Source: Daucus carota subsp. sativus
Lineage: Eukaryota > Streptophyta > Magnoliopsida > Apiales > Apiaceae
DNA: 64,000 nt
Assembly: GCF_001625215.2 (NCBI RefSeq)
Contig: NC_030385.2
Span: forward strand, 35,923,598 to 35,987,597
Direction: 5' to 3'
How positions within the stretch are numbered: position 1 is the stretch's first letter; each line of letters starts with the position of its first letter. A model generated the notes under the pieces. That model was not told where the DNA came from and did no database searches. It saw nothing but the letters and a program-made list of their open reading frames with translations. The translations under genes were made by a program, and so were the position numbers. Of this stretch, positions 1-11,000 are shown one piece after another.

Positions 1-90
1 ATGATCAACAGAATAGTCATCACGAAGCAACTTATCACGAACATAATTCATCCACCTCTTCATCTCTGGCATTTGCATACACATTTGCAT
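1..90 (-). other. Possible partial coding exon, unidentified
   Basis: On the minus strand an open frame runs from an ATG at 90 off the left edge of the window (about 30 codons). It reads KRWMNYVRDKLLRDDYSVDH near its end, which has a protein-like composition. I do not recognise the family. An in-frame TGA lies just upstream of the ATG, and a possible splice acceptor (gccag) lies inside the stretch. It could be a first or internal exon of a gene lying to the left, or chance. Confidence is low because too little of it is inside the window. Confidence 0.2.
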
Positions 91-518
91 GTTAAAAGAG
101 AATTCTCAGGCAGCCTCAGAAGGATCTCACTCTGAAGGAGTTTCATAATGGTGGCATGTTCCTGATAGTACACAAAAGTGATGAACTGAGAGATGTGTTT
201 AACAGGTATTAATGTATTATGAGAGGTTTAATTGATACTATAGCAGAAGATGAAATGCTGATGAGCTGAGCAAAGAATAGGCCTAGACAGATTAGTAGGA
301 CTAAATCATGACCATCAGAGTCGAGCCGAGCCTCACAATCCCTGTTTATTAACTAGCTTGTAACTAAAGTTCTCGTCAAGATCATTATAAATTAATATCA
401 TTGAAACCGGAAAAAAAAAATATTAACTTCGTGCGATTATATTTTATCGATTAATGATTATTTTATCATTTTATCACTAAATTAATTTATTAATTAACAT
501 GATAATATATTACCAAAT

Positions 519-566
519 AACATATTACTAAAAATTTGCTCCAAAAAAAAACATATTACTAAAAAT
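519..566. repeat. Mini poly(A) insertion with 17-bp target duplication
   Basis: The 17-bp sequence AACATATTACTAAAAAT occurs at 519-535 and again, identical, at 550-566. The 14 bases between the copies are TTGCTCC followed by seven A. A short segment ending in poly(A) between two perfect direct repeats is what target-primed retroposition leaves. The insert is far too short to be a normal element. Simple replication slippage is the alternative. Confidence 0.55.
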
Positions 567-747
567 ATATGTTATTAGTGATATAACCGTTTGAAAATAT
601 TTTTGGAGGTATCCATCTCATTAATTATTTTTACAAAGAATATGACATGTAACATTTGGAAACTTTTTAAAAAAAACTCATTTGAAAACTATTTTGGGCA
701 CCAATTTGAGACCCAGGCATTCTGTCTTTAATCTACAAAAATATATA

Positions 748-982
748 CTCCCTCTGTCCCACAATACATGTCACTTTGATTTTTTTTCACGTAATTTGAG
801 GTGCAAATAAAATATATGTTTATATATTATTTTTCAAATTTTCTTTTTCTGAATAAAAATATGGATGTTATACTTTTATTCGGGAAAAAAAAAATTTGAA
901 AAATAATGTATAAAAATATTTTTTTATTTGCACATCAAATTACGTGCAAAAAGTCAAAGTGACATGTATTTTGGGACGGAGG
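748..982. mobile_element. Stowaway-like MITE
   Basis: A 235-bp AT-rich palindromic element. The left end CTCCCTCTGTCCCACAATAC pairs with the right end, which reads GTATTTTGGGACGGAGG on the plus strand. ACATGTCACTTTG and CAAAGTGACATGT continue the inverted repeat. It is flanked by TA at 746-747 and 983-984, the target duplication of Tc1/mariner (Stowaway) MITEs. It has no coding capacity. It lies about 200 bp beyond the stop codon of the VPS2 gene. A related, more decayed copy sits at 30039-30266. Confidence 0.8.
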
Positions 983-1182
983 TATTATAACTATTTACTA
1001 TAAGTTCCAGACAATACAACTCAACACCATTAAGTTTATGGGCTGAAAGAACCATCAGAAACGTCAAACCACATGTTGACATCAATAATTGAATAACTAT
1101 AGACATTGTACAATGATATGAAAACTTCAAACTAATAACAGAGCTCTGAGAATTGACTTTTGATGATTTATTAGACATCAGC

Positions 1183-3747
1183 TCAACGAAGGGCTGCCAA
1201 CCTTTTCTCCAGGTCATCAATACCAGAGCTGCGATTAAAGTGAAAGATTAGTAGTTCATCAAAAAGGAAAATTTTCAAGATTAGCAAACAACCCTGGTAA
1301 AAGACTAAAAGAGTGCTTGAAGAAATCGTTGATGAAGACCAAGTAAAGTTAGAGTTGCTGTAGAAAGAAATGGCCAGCAATTTAATAATGCCATCAAAAG
1401 GACATCACTGGTTTAGGAATTTTTTTTTTGAAAAAAATGTTATTAGTTGATAGTCTTAAAATATAGGTTCCTCGCATACACTTCTTTATAATCCTATGGT
1501 GCTAAGGATGAAGAGAGAAAGTTTGAAACACCTAGCTTTAATGTTAATAGTCATTATAAAGTAGCTTAGATGGAAAATATCATCGTCAGATTCTTATGCT
1601 TCATTTGGTTGAAGTGAATAGAATGAGCAAGGAATTGATGAAAAGTTGCAATCAAGATTAATGCTGGTTCAACATTAACAATTAAACTATTTAAAAAGAT
1701 AAGAATATACCTTTTAAGTTGTAACTTACAAATTACAGAATAACTTTAAGCAACAAACCATTTTTATGGTAAACTAAGTGCCCAGTACTATGAAGCATTT
1801 ATGGCATTACCATATATGATTTTATACAGTAAAAAGCAGCAAGTACCAACTTTGTTGATGTCAAATAGTGTATCTCTCTTTACCATTTAACAATATCTGA
1901 TTTGCTATAAAGCTATAAAAGAGTGTAGCGGTCATTCCTACTTTATTATTACTATATTTTACTGCTGGATGATGAATCCCCATCCTAATTATCTACTGGT
2001 TTGCTATAATGCTAATACCACGAGTGATGGTTTAAATGGTGAGCCTAGTCCAATACTACCTCCATTTAGACCTCCACCAATAATAATAAAAATCCAGAAC
2101 ATCCAGTTGGAAACTGATTTGGACAGATAAAGTGATTAACTTCTTTTTCTAATAAAATTTACAGGAAGGTGTGTGAGCACAGAGGGACACATATGGTGAG
2201 GTGCAGATATATGCCACAAGGCAGATGCATTAAAATGTACCTAGTAGCCTCAGTCTTCTTCCCTGCAATTTTTCCTTTTGGAGCTGCTGATAACTGTGAA
2301 GAGTTCAAATACAGCTCAGAAATTATTTTATCAGTGATAAAATTTTCTTATTTGTGTCATCTAACAAAAGAGCACTACAAAAACTAACCTGGGAGGCAAC
2401 ATCAACACCAATTTCATCTAAAACCTACACAAGTAAAATCAAATAATAGAGTAAGCAGCCGGTAGAGTGAAATATAATAAACTATACAATTTACTATTCA
2501 TAAATTCTTTTGGTCCGGTGGATGCATTCTTTTAGAGCATCTTCAATAGGGGTTGCCAAGAAAGTTGCCAACCATTAACAAGTCATCATTATATATTAAT
2601 TTCCACTTGTGAAATTCAACTGAAAAATAAAGAACTGCTGAAATCACCTGGTTTGTCAGCTCTTCAGTTTCCTCTTCAGCCTCGTCATTATCCAAAGAAT
2701 CATCTATTGCTTCTGACATCATTTCAGTCTGCATGTAGACATTCAAGAATGAGATGTGATAATGCTCAAGTGCAAAATCGAAAAACAAGAATATACGTTA
2801 ATATTGTGGGTATAGAAAGAAAAATCTTACAGTCATATCCATTTGCGCTGATTGCTTTTGGAATTCACGTATCACCTTCGCCTGCTTTGCAGGGTCCATT
2901 TGCTGTGAAAAAAGACAAATAAACATAACACTTATGAAAGCAGGAAACTCAAAGATACTGCTACGTCATTTTACACTTCTAAAACCTGTTTCTTGTAACT
3001 TCAATCAAGATAAGTCAACATTTCTTTCCTTCTTCAATTCCCAATATGAAATAGAATCATACTTGATACAAAAAACATCCTTGTATTACTGGAAAAGATT
3101 AATAAAGCAATATATAACCTTATTCATCGCAGACATTGCCTTGCTAGCACCTTTCATGCCAACAGCTACTGAAGAGTGTGCAGACATTGCCTGTAACCAG
3201 GAATTATCTTTCTTAGAAATGTCCTAGATGTACAAAATATAAAAAGTCGAAATAATACATTTTACAATTGAAAGCGTTTCTAAAGCTTGCCTGAGTGTGA
3301 GTTGCTATGCCTCTCATTTGAGCTCGACTACTTTGCAAGTTGGCTATTTGTTGTCTAAGCCTGATCAACTGACGAGCTAATATTTTTGTTGCTCCCTGTA
3401 GAACGTAAAAGCAAATGATAATACACCAAGATAGCAAAGTGCAGCACAGCTACTTTAAATATTGATATCTGATATCAATAAATTTAACTATATACTATGT
3501 GCATCCAAATACATAACCTACCTCATTTCCCTGTTTAGCAGTTCTCTTTATCTCAGCAACAAGCTTTTTTTCCTGAAATTACATCTAAAGTATAAATATA
3601 CTCTGTTTTGAATAAAAAAACCAATTAACATGTGACCTCGCACAGCTACAGCATATAACACCTTTAACCAGCTTAGATGACAGAAATCATTTTGTAGATG
3701 TGATGAATTTAATATGTGTATAGGCTCTTCTTTTTTCTTTTTTTTCT

Positions 3748-3780
<33 letters not shown>

Positions 3781-5490
3781 GATACCCCCCTACTTAATTT
3801 ACTCTTGGTAGCAAGATTGTGGAAGTGGAAAGGTTGTTTGTGGTGAATGTTCAAAGGGCTACGATAACTAGAAGATAGGTACGAGGGATCGTTGGGGTCC
3901 ATCCCTGTGCATAGTTTATAGACATATAATTGTCTCTCTTCTCCTTTCCTGCTCTGCAAGAGGTATCATGTTCTACGCATGTAAATATGAGAATCATTCT
4001 TTATATGCTGCCTGTTGGTTGTTATAGCATGTTGGCTGCTGGGTATCTTTCTATCTTAGAGAAGGTCCATCAGAGAGATGCATATGTGGCTGTAAGAATT
4101 ACGCCAAAAAGTCTATTCCCTTTGGGTTACAAGCACCATAACTGAATAGACCACCCATCCACAGGATTTTTTTGCACTACATGGAGACATATAAGTCTTC
4201 TACTTGAGATAAAAAAAAAAAATATTCATAGTTTAGGGATAACTTAAATTATATTTACATTTTTGTTGACAGATGGTTTTGACCCGAGAGTTTTTGTTGA
4301 TACACACAAAAAACAAATACTCATAATTATTATAGTGGAAGTTACAGAAGTCAATTGTTCATGTCAGATGCGAGTTCATACTAGCAGAACCTCAGACACG
4401 AGGTATTATTTTTTTGGTCAGGCATGAGGTGTGGTTAACATGATTGAACATATACGATACAAAGAAAGATTAACATACTTCTGACTGCAAGGCAGTAATT
4501 TCCTTCTCTATCCCTGAGAGATGAAAAAAAAAGGGAGTAAATTTTAATATAGCACAGCAAATCTAGCGGAGGGCTAGATGATAGCAAATATAGCATAAAA
4601 AATAATATCCATTTTTCCAGCTTTATAATTAGTCCCAATAAGTTTTTCTTTAAGTCACTGTGTGCATTAGGGTACATGCAAAGACTTATAAATTGTCTTT
4701 GGAATCAAGTAATTGACCCAAAACGTGATCTCAAAGTCTAAGGCAAAATTCTGCACACGTGGGAAAAATTTACAAAAGCTGAAATGAGCAATAATGCAAT
4801 ATTAAGCATGAATCATGGTGGAAAGCTTTCAAATTAAAGATTGAGATGAACGTATAATGAATATCACCTCCTTGGATTTGTCTAACCAATCCTCATTTGA
4901 GTAGCTATTTGTCACTGTCTCACTGATCACAAATATATGTCATGCATGGCATTCTACTAAACAAACATTTATCTGCGCTTGCAAGCAGTCAAACTTTATA
5001 ATCATAAAGAAGGAACAAAGTGCACACAACCTTGGTCACACATTTTTAGTCCACAACCGAATTAAGATTTTGGTAATTGTAAAAGAACAATTTCAGTTTT
5101 GTCGAAAAGGCCGACAACATAACAGCAGCCAACAGTTTATTGAATGGCCAATACACGCCTTACTTTTTTAAACTGACTAATTCAGTTTATCATTATAAAC
5201 ATTAGTGAAATTTGCTACAGACAACAATAATATATTGAAAAAAAATGGAATTATAAACTTAAATTGATGATCATCAATTCATCATAAACTAAAAAGGCAA
5301 GATAAGATAAGTACCTCTGGTAGCATTGGTCATCTCTCGTTTACTCTCTCGAAGCGCCTCTGTAATCATCAAAATCAATATTCAAAATACGATTATCATG
5401 ACAATTATAAACTCAACACTATCTACTGATTGAGCTGCGATTAAAAAGAATCGAACCTTTGGCGGTGGGTTTTTTGGTGAATATGTTCAT
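1183..5490 (-). CDS. VPS2: ESCRT-III subunit VPS2 (VPS2.2/VPS2.3 type, CHMP2 homolog)
   Basis: Eleven coding exons: 5490-5457, 5359-5315, 4513-4479, 3572-3522, 3395-3291, 3190-3119, 2902-2831, 2728-2648, 2424-2389, 2293-2241 and 1228-1183. Together they give 209 aa, the usual length. The protein starts MNIFTKKPTAK, like Arabidopsis VPS2.2/2.3 rather than VPS2.1. It has the basic N-terminal Snf7 helices (KILARQLIRLRQQIANL), an acidic stretch (DNDEAEEETEELTNQ), and a C-terminal MIM1 tail DDLEKRLAALR that would bind the MIT domain of the VPS4 ATPase. By family knowledge it is a filament subunit for multivesicular body sorting on endosomes. All splice phases agree. One intron (3190-3291) has a GC instead of a GT donor. 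The intron between exons 3 and 4 holds a 31-base G run. Confidence 0.93.
3749..3779. repeat. Uninterrupted G31 homopolymer
   Basis: There are 31 consecutive G on the plus strand, so C31 in the VPS2 transcript, inside the intron between exons 3 and 4. It is preceded by a T/C-rich stretch and followed by GATAC plus a run of C. Such runs can form G-quadruplexes and are hard to sequence, so the exact length may be an artefact. The proline-rich reading frame across it is not a gene. Confidence 0.9.
4392..4430. repeat. Possible decayed mini-insertion with 13-bp repeat
   Basis: TCAGACACGAGGT at 4392-4404 and TCAGGCATGAGGT at 4418-4430 match at 11 of 13 positions. They flank a 13-base T-rich insert, ATTATTTTTTTGG. 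It has the same architecture as the better examples in this window but is weaker. It lies in a VPS2 intron. Confidence 0.3.
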
Positions 5491-6009
5491 GATTAGTATT
5501 GTTCGTGATGATGATGATCAACTAGGATTTGATCTTGTTGTTTGCTTGAAATATGCAATGATTTGTGTAAATATAAATATGTATGTAGAGGTGTAAGTAT
5601 ACACAATTGACTTGGGGGTTCGAATCAGCTGCGATTTTTGTATGGGTCGGTCAGCTCATTGCCTGGTACCATCCCCGATGATGGGATAAAATGACACGCG
5701 GTTCAGCGAATTTATAATGGGCTCTCCTTGGGAAAAACAATAAGAAAATAAGAATTCATTTAGAAAAAGTGTTTTACTATATTTAGTACTAGTGAAAAAT
5801 TAAGGACTTATTTCAAAAAGTAATATAATTTTACGTATTTTTATTCGGAATAATCCATTACTTTTAAAAAATAAAATTATCTAAACAATCTCAACATTAT
5901 TATTATTTTAGATACCATAAACAGAATATAAAATCAAGTTATATATTGTACATATAGTTATTAGAGTTTTGAAGTCTATGTATGAATATTTCATTTTCAT
6001 CTAATCTAA

Positions 6010-6058
6010 TTGTTTGCAAGTCTTGGCAAAAAAAAATAAAAAATTGTCTGCGAGTATT
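6010..6058. repeat. Older mini poly(A) insertion with degenerate 15-bp repeat
   Basis: TTGTTTGCAAGTCTT at 6010-6024 and TTGTCTGCGAGTATT at 6044-6058 match at 12 of 15 positions. They flank GGC followed by an A-rich tail. The layout matches the other poly(A) scars here. The mismatches suggest greater age. Confidence 0.4.
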
Positions 6059-7813
6059 AAAAGAAATGCATTCACTAATATTTTTATATTTTTTTTTCAA
6101 AGTATATTTTATAAAAATATACGTATATAGCCTACATTTTCTTTATCAATAATTATTTAATTCAAGATTTTCAATTATAAAATTTAATCCATTTACGTAT
6201 CAAAATTATCATTCATTTATATTATGCATTCTGCATACATATATATGATTTTGAAGCATCACACTTGTTCATCTTCCGAATTATTCTTTAAACAATTTGT
6301 GTTAAAAACACATAATTCGATGACAAAAACTCTATTATATATTTTATTCGTCAAAAATGTTCCGTTGCAACAATCTTTGTTGTGTATTCTTATATATGAT
6401 AACACATTTTGTATCTTCCCTCTTCTTATGTTTAGTTATTTACAAATTATTATAAAAAAATAATTATTGAAGATATTGGTATTTTTACGATAATGATGGT
6501 CGAAATAGAGGGAAGGACATTATCAAATAAAAATGAAGAATTTTCATTATTCTTTAAATCACATCTTATGATATTAAGTAATTTTCATTATTCTCATTAT
6601 TCTTTATATCACATCTTATGATATGAAGTAGGCTGACTGTTGTTCTGCAAGTGACCTTTTAATAAATTCTAAAACGAGAAGTTCTGTGACGGATTGTTTT
6701 TATATGCTCATGATAAGTTTAATGTTCATGATATTTGAATTAGTTAGTAGATAATCCTGTAATATTTCTAATTTTACATATTTATATTTAAAAATAAAAT
6801 ATAAAATATAAAATATTTTAATTTAAATCATTTGTGATGTTTTTTTATCTAATGATTGTTTGGAGGATCTTCATGTTCAAAATTATTTGGACTTCATATA
6901 ACACAACTGACATAATATATCAAATTTATATTATTATTATTATGAGGTGGAAATTTTATTACACATCTTTAAAGATTTGACAATATATTGCATCGTCTAG
7001 TTAGCTAAATTCACAGACGAGAGGAGTGTGTCATTGGAGCTGATTTTTTTATACATTTTCTATAATTCTTATTTATGATAAAAAGATGTCATCAAATTGA
7101 AGAGACAATTTTATATACTCTATGCACATCTGGAATTTATTTGGATAAAATAATGACTTATAATTTAATGTGATTTAACGTTATAAATAAAAAATTTAAA
7201 ATATTTGTTTATATAATATCAAGTTATCAATGAGTTACGGATTAGTTTTAAAAAAATTGATAAATAATGCAACTCATCAATATTTAGTTGATAAATGCAG
7301 AAAAGTAAATTAAGACGACTGAGATAAATAATTTTGATATTATGGATATTTGTTATTTTTGTAAAAAATTGAAATATAAGATAATTTGTTTTTGTTAGAA
7401 AATGGTTGGAAGAACAAATATTTAGATGACTAAGATTTATATTAATCATAAAATTTAATATTTAAAAGTTTTTTGAATTCTTTTATAAAATTTTATACGA
7501 ATTACGAGAGATGATGTCCAGATCCCGCAAACTTTATTCAAAATTGTACTCAAGTCGACCTAAAATCCTTGTATATCGACATAAAATCAACCTCAGTATT
7601 AAATATCAAATGGTTAAAATATGAAGTAATACAACCCTAAATATCAGTGTGATTTATCAGATGAAACAGGAGCTCCTCCGATCATCAGAAGTCGAGAGCC
7701 ATCGTCTCCACCGGCCCCACTCCCTCCTTTCTCGATCTTAGCGCTCCACGCCACATAACTTTTATCAAACTTTAATTCGAAACCTCTATTCAAAGTTTAT
7801 GACCTTTGACTAA

Positions 7814-7843
7814 TCTCTCTCTCTCTCTCTCTCTCCCTCTCTC
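7814..7843 (+). repeat. CT microsatellite in 5' leader of PP2A-B''
   Basis: A nearly pure (CT)n tract about 160-190 bp upstream of the ATG of the PP2A-B'' gene. CT/GA repeats near plant transcription starts are known binding sites for GAGA-binding BPC factors. Whether this one functions that way is inference. Confidence 0.7.
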
Positions 7844-8002
7844 GATCGAATAGATTCTTATATTCGACTCGTCTCGAATTTTGAAGAATTCCAGCTAGTA
7901 TTTGACAATTCAATCAGCTGAGACTTGTTTTTAGTCATTGATTTTGAGATCTAGGGTTTTGAATTGAGTAGCTATTATATTCAATTGTGCGCGTGTGTAT
8001 AT

Positions 8003-11000
8003 ATGGTTGTGATGGAAATGGATATAGCGAGGGATGTTACGGATTTGGACCCGGAGTTGTTGCAGCTGCCAGAGGTGTCTCCTCTGGCGCTCAAAACAAG
8101 TCCTCAAATTGCCGAGGAGCTCTTTGGACAGTGGTTGTCGTTACCGGACACCGGTAGACTGGTATAATCTTTCACGCGATGTTGTATATGTTTTTGAATT
8201 ATATGTTTCAATACTTTTTTATTGTTGTATATGCTTTTGGACTATATGTTATGGCATTTAATAGCAGTGAAATTTGTGTGATGTAGTGACGTTAGTTTAG
8301 AGAAGTAGTAGATACTAGTAATTTGGCAGAATTGATTGGAAGTATGTTGTTTATACTAAAGGAGAATATTGCTAGAATTCACATGTAAAAGAGTCGATAC
8401 CTTGTGAAATGAAATATCGTAGAAATTTATGAAATTGTTCGGAACTTGACCATGTGCAGCTTGCAGCTTTGTGCCTTTGTCTAATTCTTAAGTGTTTGTT
8501 GGATGATTTATATTTTCTTTTTTGGTAGTTTAAAACGTTGTTGTTGATTAAAGTTGTTTTATCTTGAAGTTACTTAACCGCAACTAACATGTTCCTTTTC
8601 CTCAATTAATTGCTGTATATTAATGATTGCACATGATGTTGTATTAGTGAATTTTCTTGCGTTTTCCATGGACATTATATTGCAAATGTTGGGTAATTTA
8701 TATTGATAGACAAGGAGTAGGAACAAGTAGTTCATTTAATCCTTTTCATTAAGAGGAATTACTGATAGCATTTGAACTTGTTGCTTGTGATGGGCTGTAC
8801 CAATGTAAGCGGACACTTGCATGCTGTATGATATAATTATCGTCCCCAGTTTATCTTGTATTGTTGTTCTCTTCTGTCAATGCATTTTGGCACGTAATTG
8901 TGAATGTATACCTGAGTGTCAAAACTATGCTAATGAAGTTGACTATAAAACTAGTACAGTCAGATGGAGATATGAACCCAAATCAAGTAACAATTTATGT
9001 TTAGTATCTCCCCCAATTTTCGCCTTGCCAACTTTTGTGTTGCAACCAGTCTTAGTCTAAAGCTCTTGTATTTCATGTTCCCTAAGGTAAAATCATTAAT
9101 AGATGATGCAAAAACGGGCACCAGTTTTGGTGCGTCAGGGAACTCCACCTCTACAAATGCTTCTGGGATTAGTCCATTGCCTTCTCTCTTCCCTGCTGCT
9201 AATACGCCTCCACTTTCACCAAGAAGTGCTGTAGGTTCTCCTCGAACTATGAAGCAGAGGGCCAGTTTTTCTTCGTTGGGTTCTCCGCTAAAATTGGTCA
9301 AGGAAAATGTGCGGGAAGTCATACCACAGGTTTGAATTAAATCACTTCCCTCTGTATGCACTTCATAATATATTTCTGTATTTGTACATTCAAAATTCAA
9401 GAGAGTGCGAGAGACAGAATTTTTTTCAATCAACCTTAAGTCTTTAAAGCATCATTCCTGTCTTTTTCATGATTCTTCTTGCCAGAGTCAGAAACTGACT
9501 TTAAAACCATGTTTTTGTTTGTTTTGTACTTGCAGTTTTATTTCCAAGATGGTCCTCCTCCATCAGAGGAGCTAAGAGTACAGTGCAATTCTAGAGTTGA
9601 TGAAATTTTTAACAGAAATATGGATGGTTTACAAGTAAATGGTATATTCCTTTTCCTTCTCATTTCTTTTTTTTTTTTTGGTATATCATCTCATCATATG
9701 ATCTACAGCCAAAGAAAGGATAGGAAACTCTGACATAGGATCAAATGTTTTTTTAAATGCAGAGTTCAAAACTGTCACCAAGGATATATGTAAACTACCC
9801 TCTTTCCTTTCCACCACACTTTTCTTAAAGATCGACACCAACTGCACAGGGCTAGTAACCAGGTACTGGTTTTATTTCCATCAAAGTTAATATGTGATTT
9901 AATATCTATACCCTATCGACCTGATATATGTATGCTTCTCCAATTTATGCTTTAGACACGAGTCACATGTCACTTTTTATAAAGGGTTGTAACTTGTGAC
10001 TGATGAAGAGCTTATAAATGCCCTCATTCACCATAAATATATAAATATATTTGGTTTAGTTTTTGCCTTTCCCAATGCAAAATTTTGAAAGAACAATATA
10101 TTATGTCCCAGTCCTTGGAAAAACAATATATTATCTCTAGTCTTACTCTTACATTACTGCTTCTGCTACAAAATATGAAAAAAGCTGTCTTGTACAATCT
10201 ATTTTGTTTAATATTAAAGCTCAAAAATTATCTAGAAACTTTCTTTCTTGAAATGATAATCCACATTCACCATTTGGGAGCTGAATTCTTGGTTGGTTTT
10301 GCACGAAGTTATTATTTTTCTTATCTTTTGTAGAGATGCATTTATTAAATACTGGGTTGAAAGCAAAATGATAACAATGGATGTAGCTACACAAATATAC
10401 AAAATCCTAAAGCAACCAGACTGCAAATACCTTACTCAGGTTTGTTACCATTATTTTCTATCCCTGATTCACTGGGTAATTTTTCATTCAAGGATGCTGC
10501 TGCTTGTTTAACTATTTCATCTAATACCAGAATATCACATCTTTTATACAGGCTGACTTTAGACCTGCTCTTAAAGAGCTTTTGGCTACCCATCCAGGAT
10601 TGGAATTCTTGCAGAATACTCCGGAATTTCAGGAAAGATACGGTATGCTCTCCGTGATTCGAGAATTTTGCAATTGACGTAACATAATATAGATCACACT
10701 ATTGATGCATCCCAATATCTCGGGAAATTTCAGTCCGTTAAAGTGTCATTCAGAATACAAATCTCACTTGAGTAGTTTATTTTCAGTGAATTTTGTTTGA
10801 AGTTATCTGAAACTCTTAAAGCCGGATATATTAGATGTACTTATTTGGGAATATTTTCTCTGGGTTATATCAATATTTTCTTCCGGCTCAGCTCATGTTA
10901 ATTTAAGACTTGGGATTTGAGAATCTCTTGCAAATTGTAGTTTGTGGTGCAATGCATTATGATAGCTATCTGTTTTGGTTATACACAGTGTTCTATAATA

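Larger units (their letters stand above)
5491..8002. other. Intergenic region between divergent VPS2 and PP2A-B'' genes
   Basis: About 2.5 kb of AT-rich sequence with no convincing coding frame. It must hold both divergent promoters. An imperfect tandem duplication of about 50 bp sits at 6541-6630 (cattattcttta.atcacatcttatgatat). The stretch from about 7650 to 8002, with CT repeats, is the likely 5' leader of the PP2A-B'' gene. Confidence 0.7.

Noticed and set aside
2533-2650. MITE start AGAGCATCTTCAATAGGGG in a VPS2 intron
   Set aside because: It resembles one end of the Tourist-like element at 61769, but no matching second end is present before the exon.
3687-3959. Minus-strand frame with a long proline run
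   Set aside because: The prolines come from the G31 homopolymer. The frame overlaps a VPS2 intron and has no homology-like segments.
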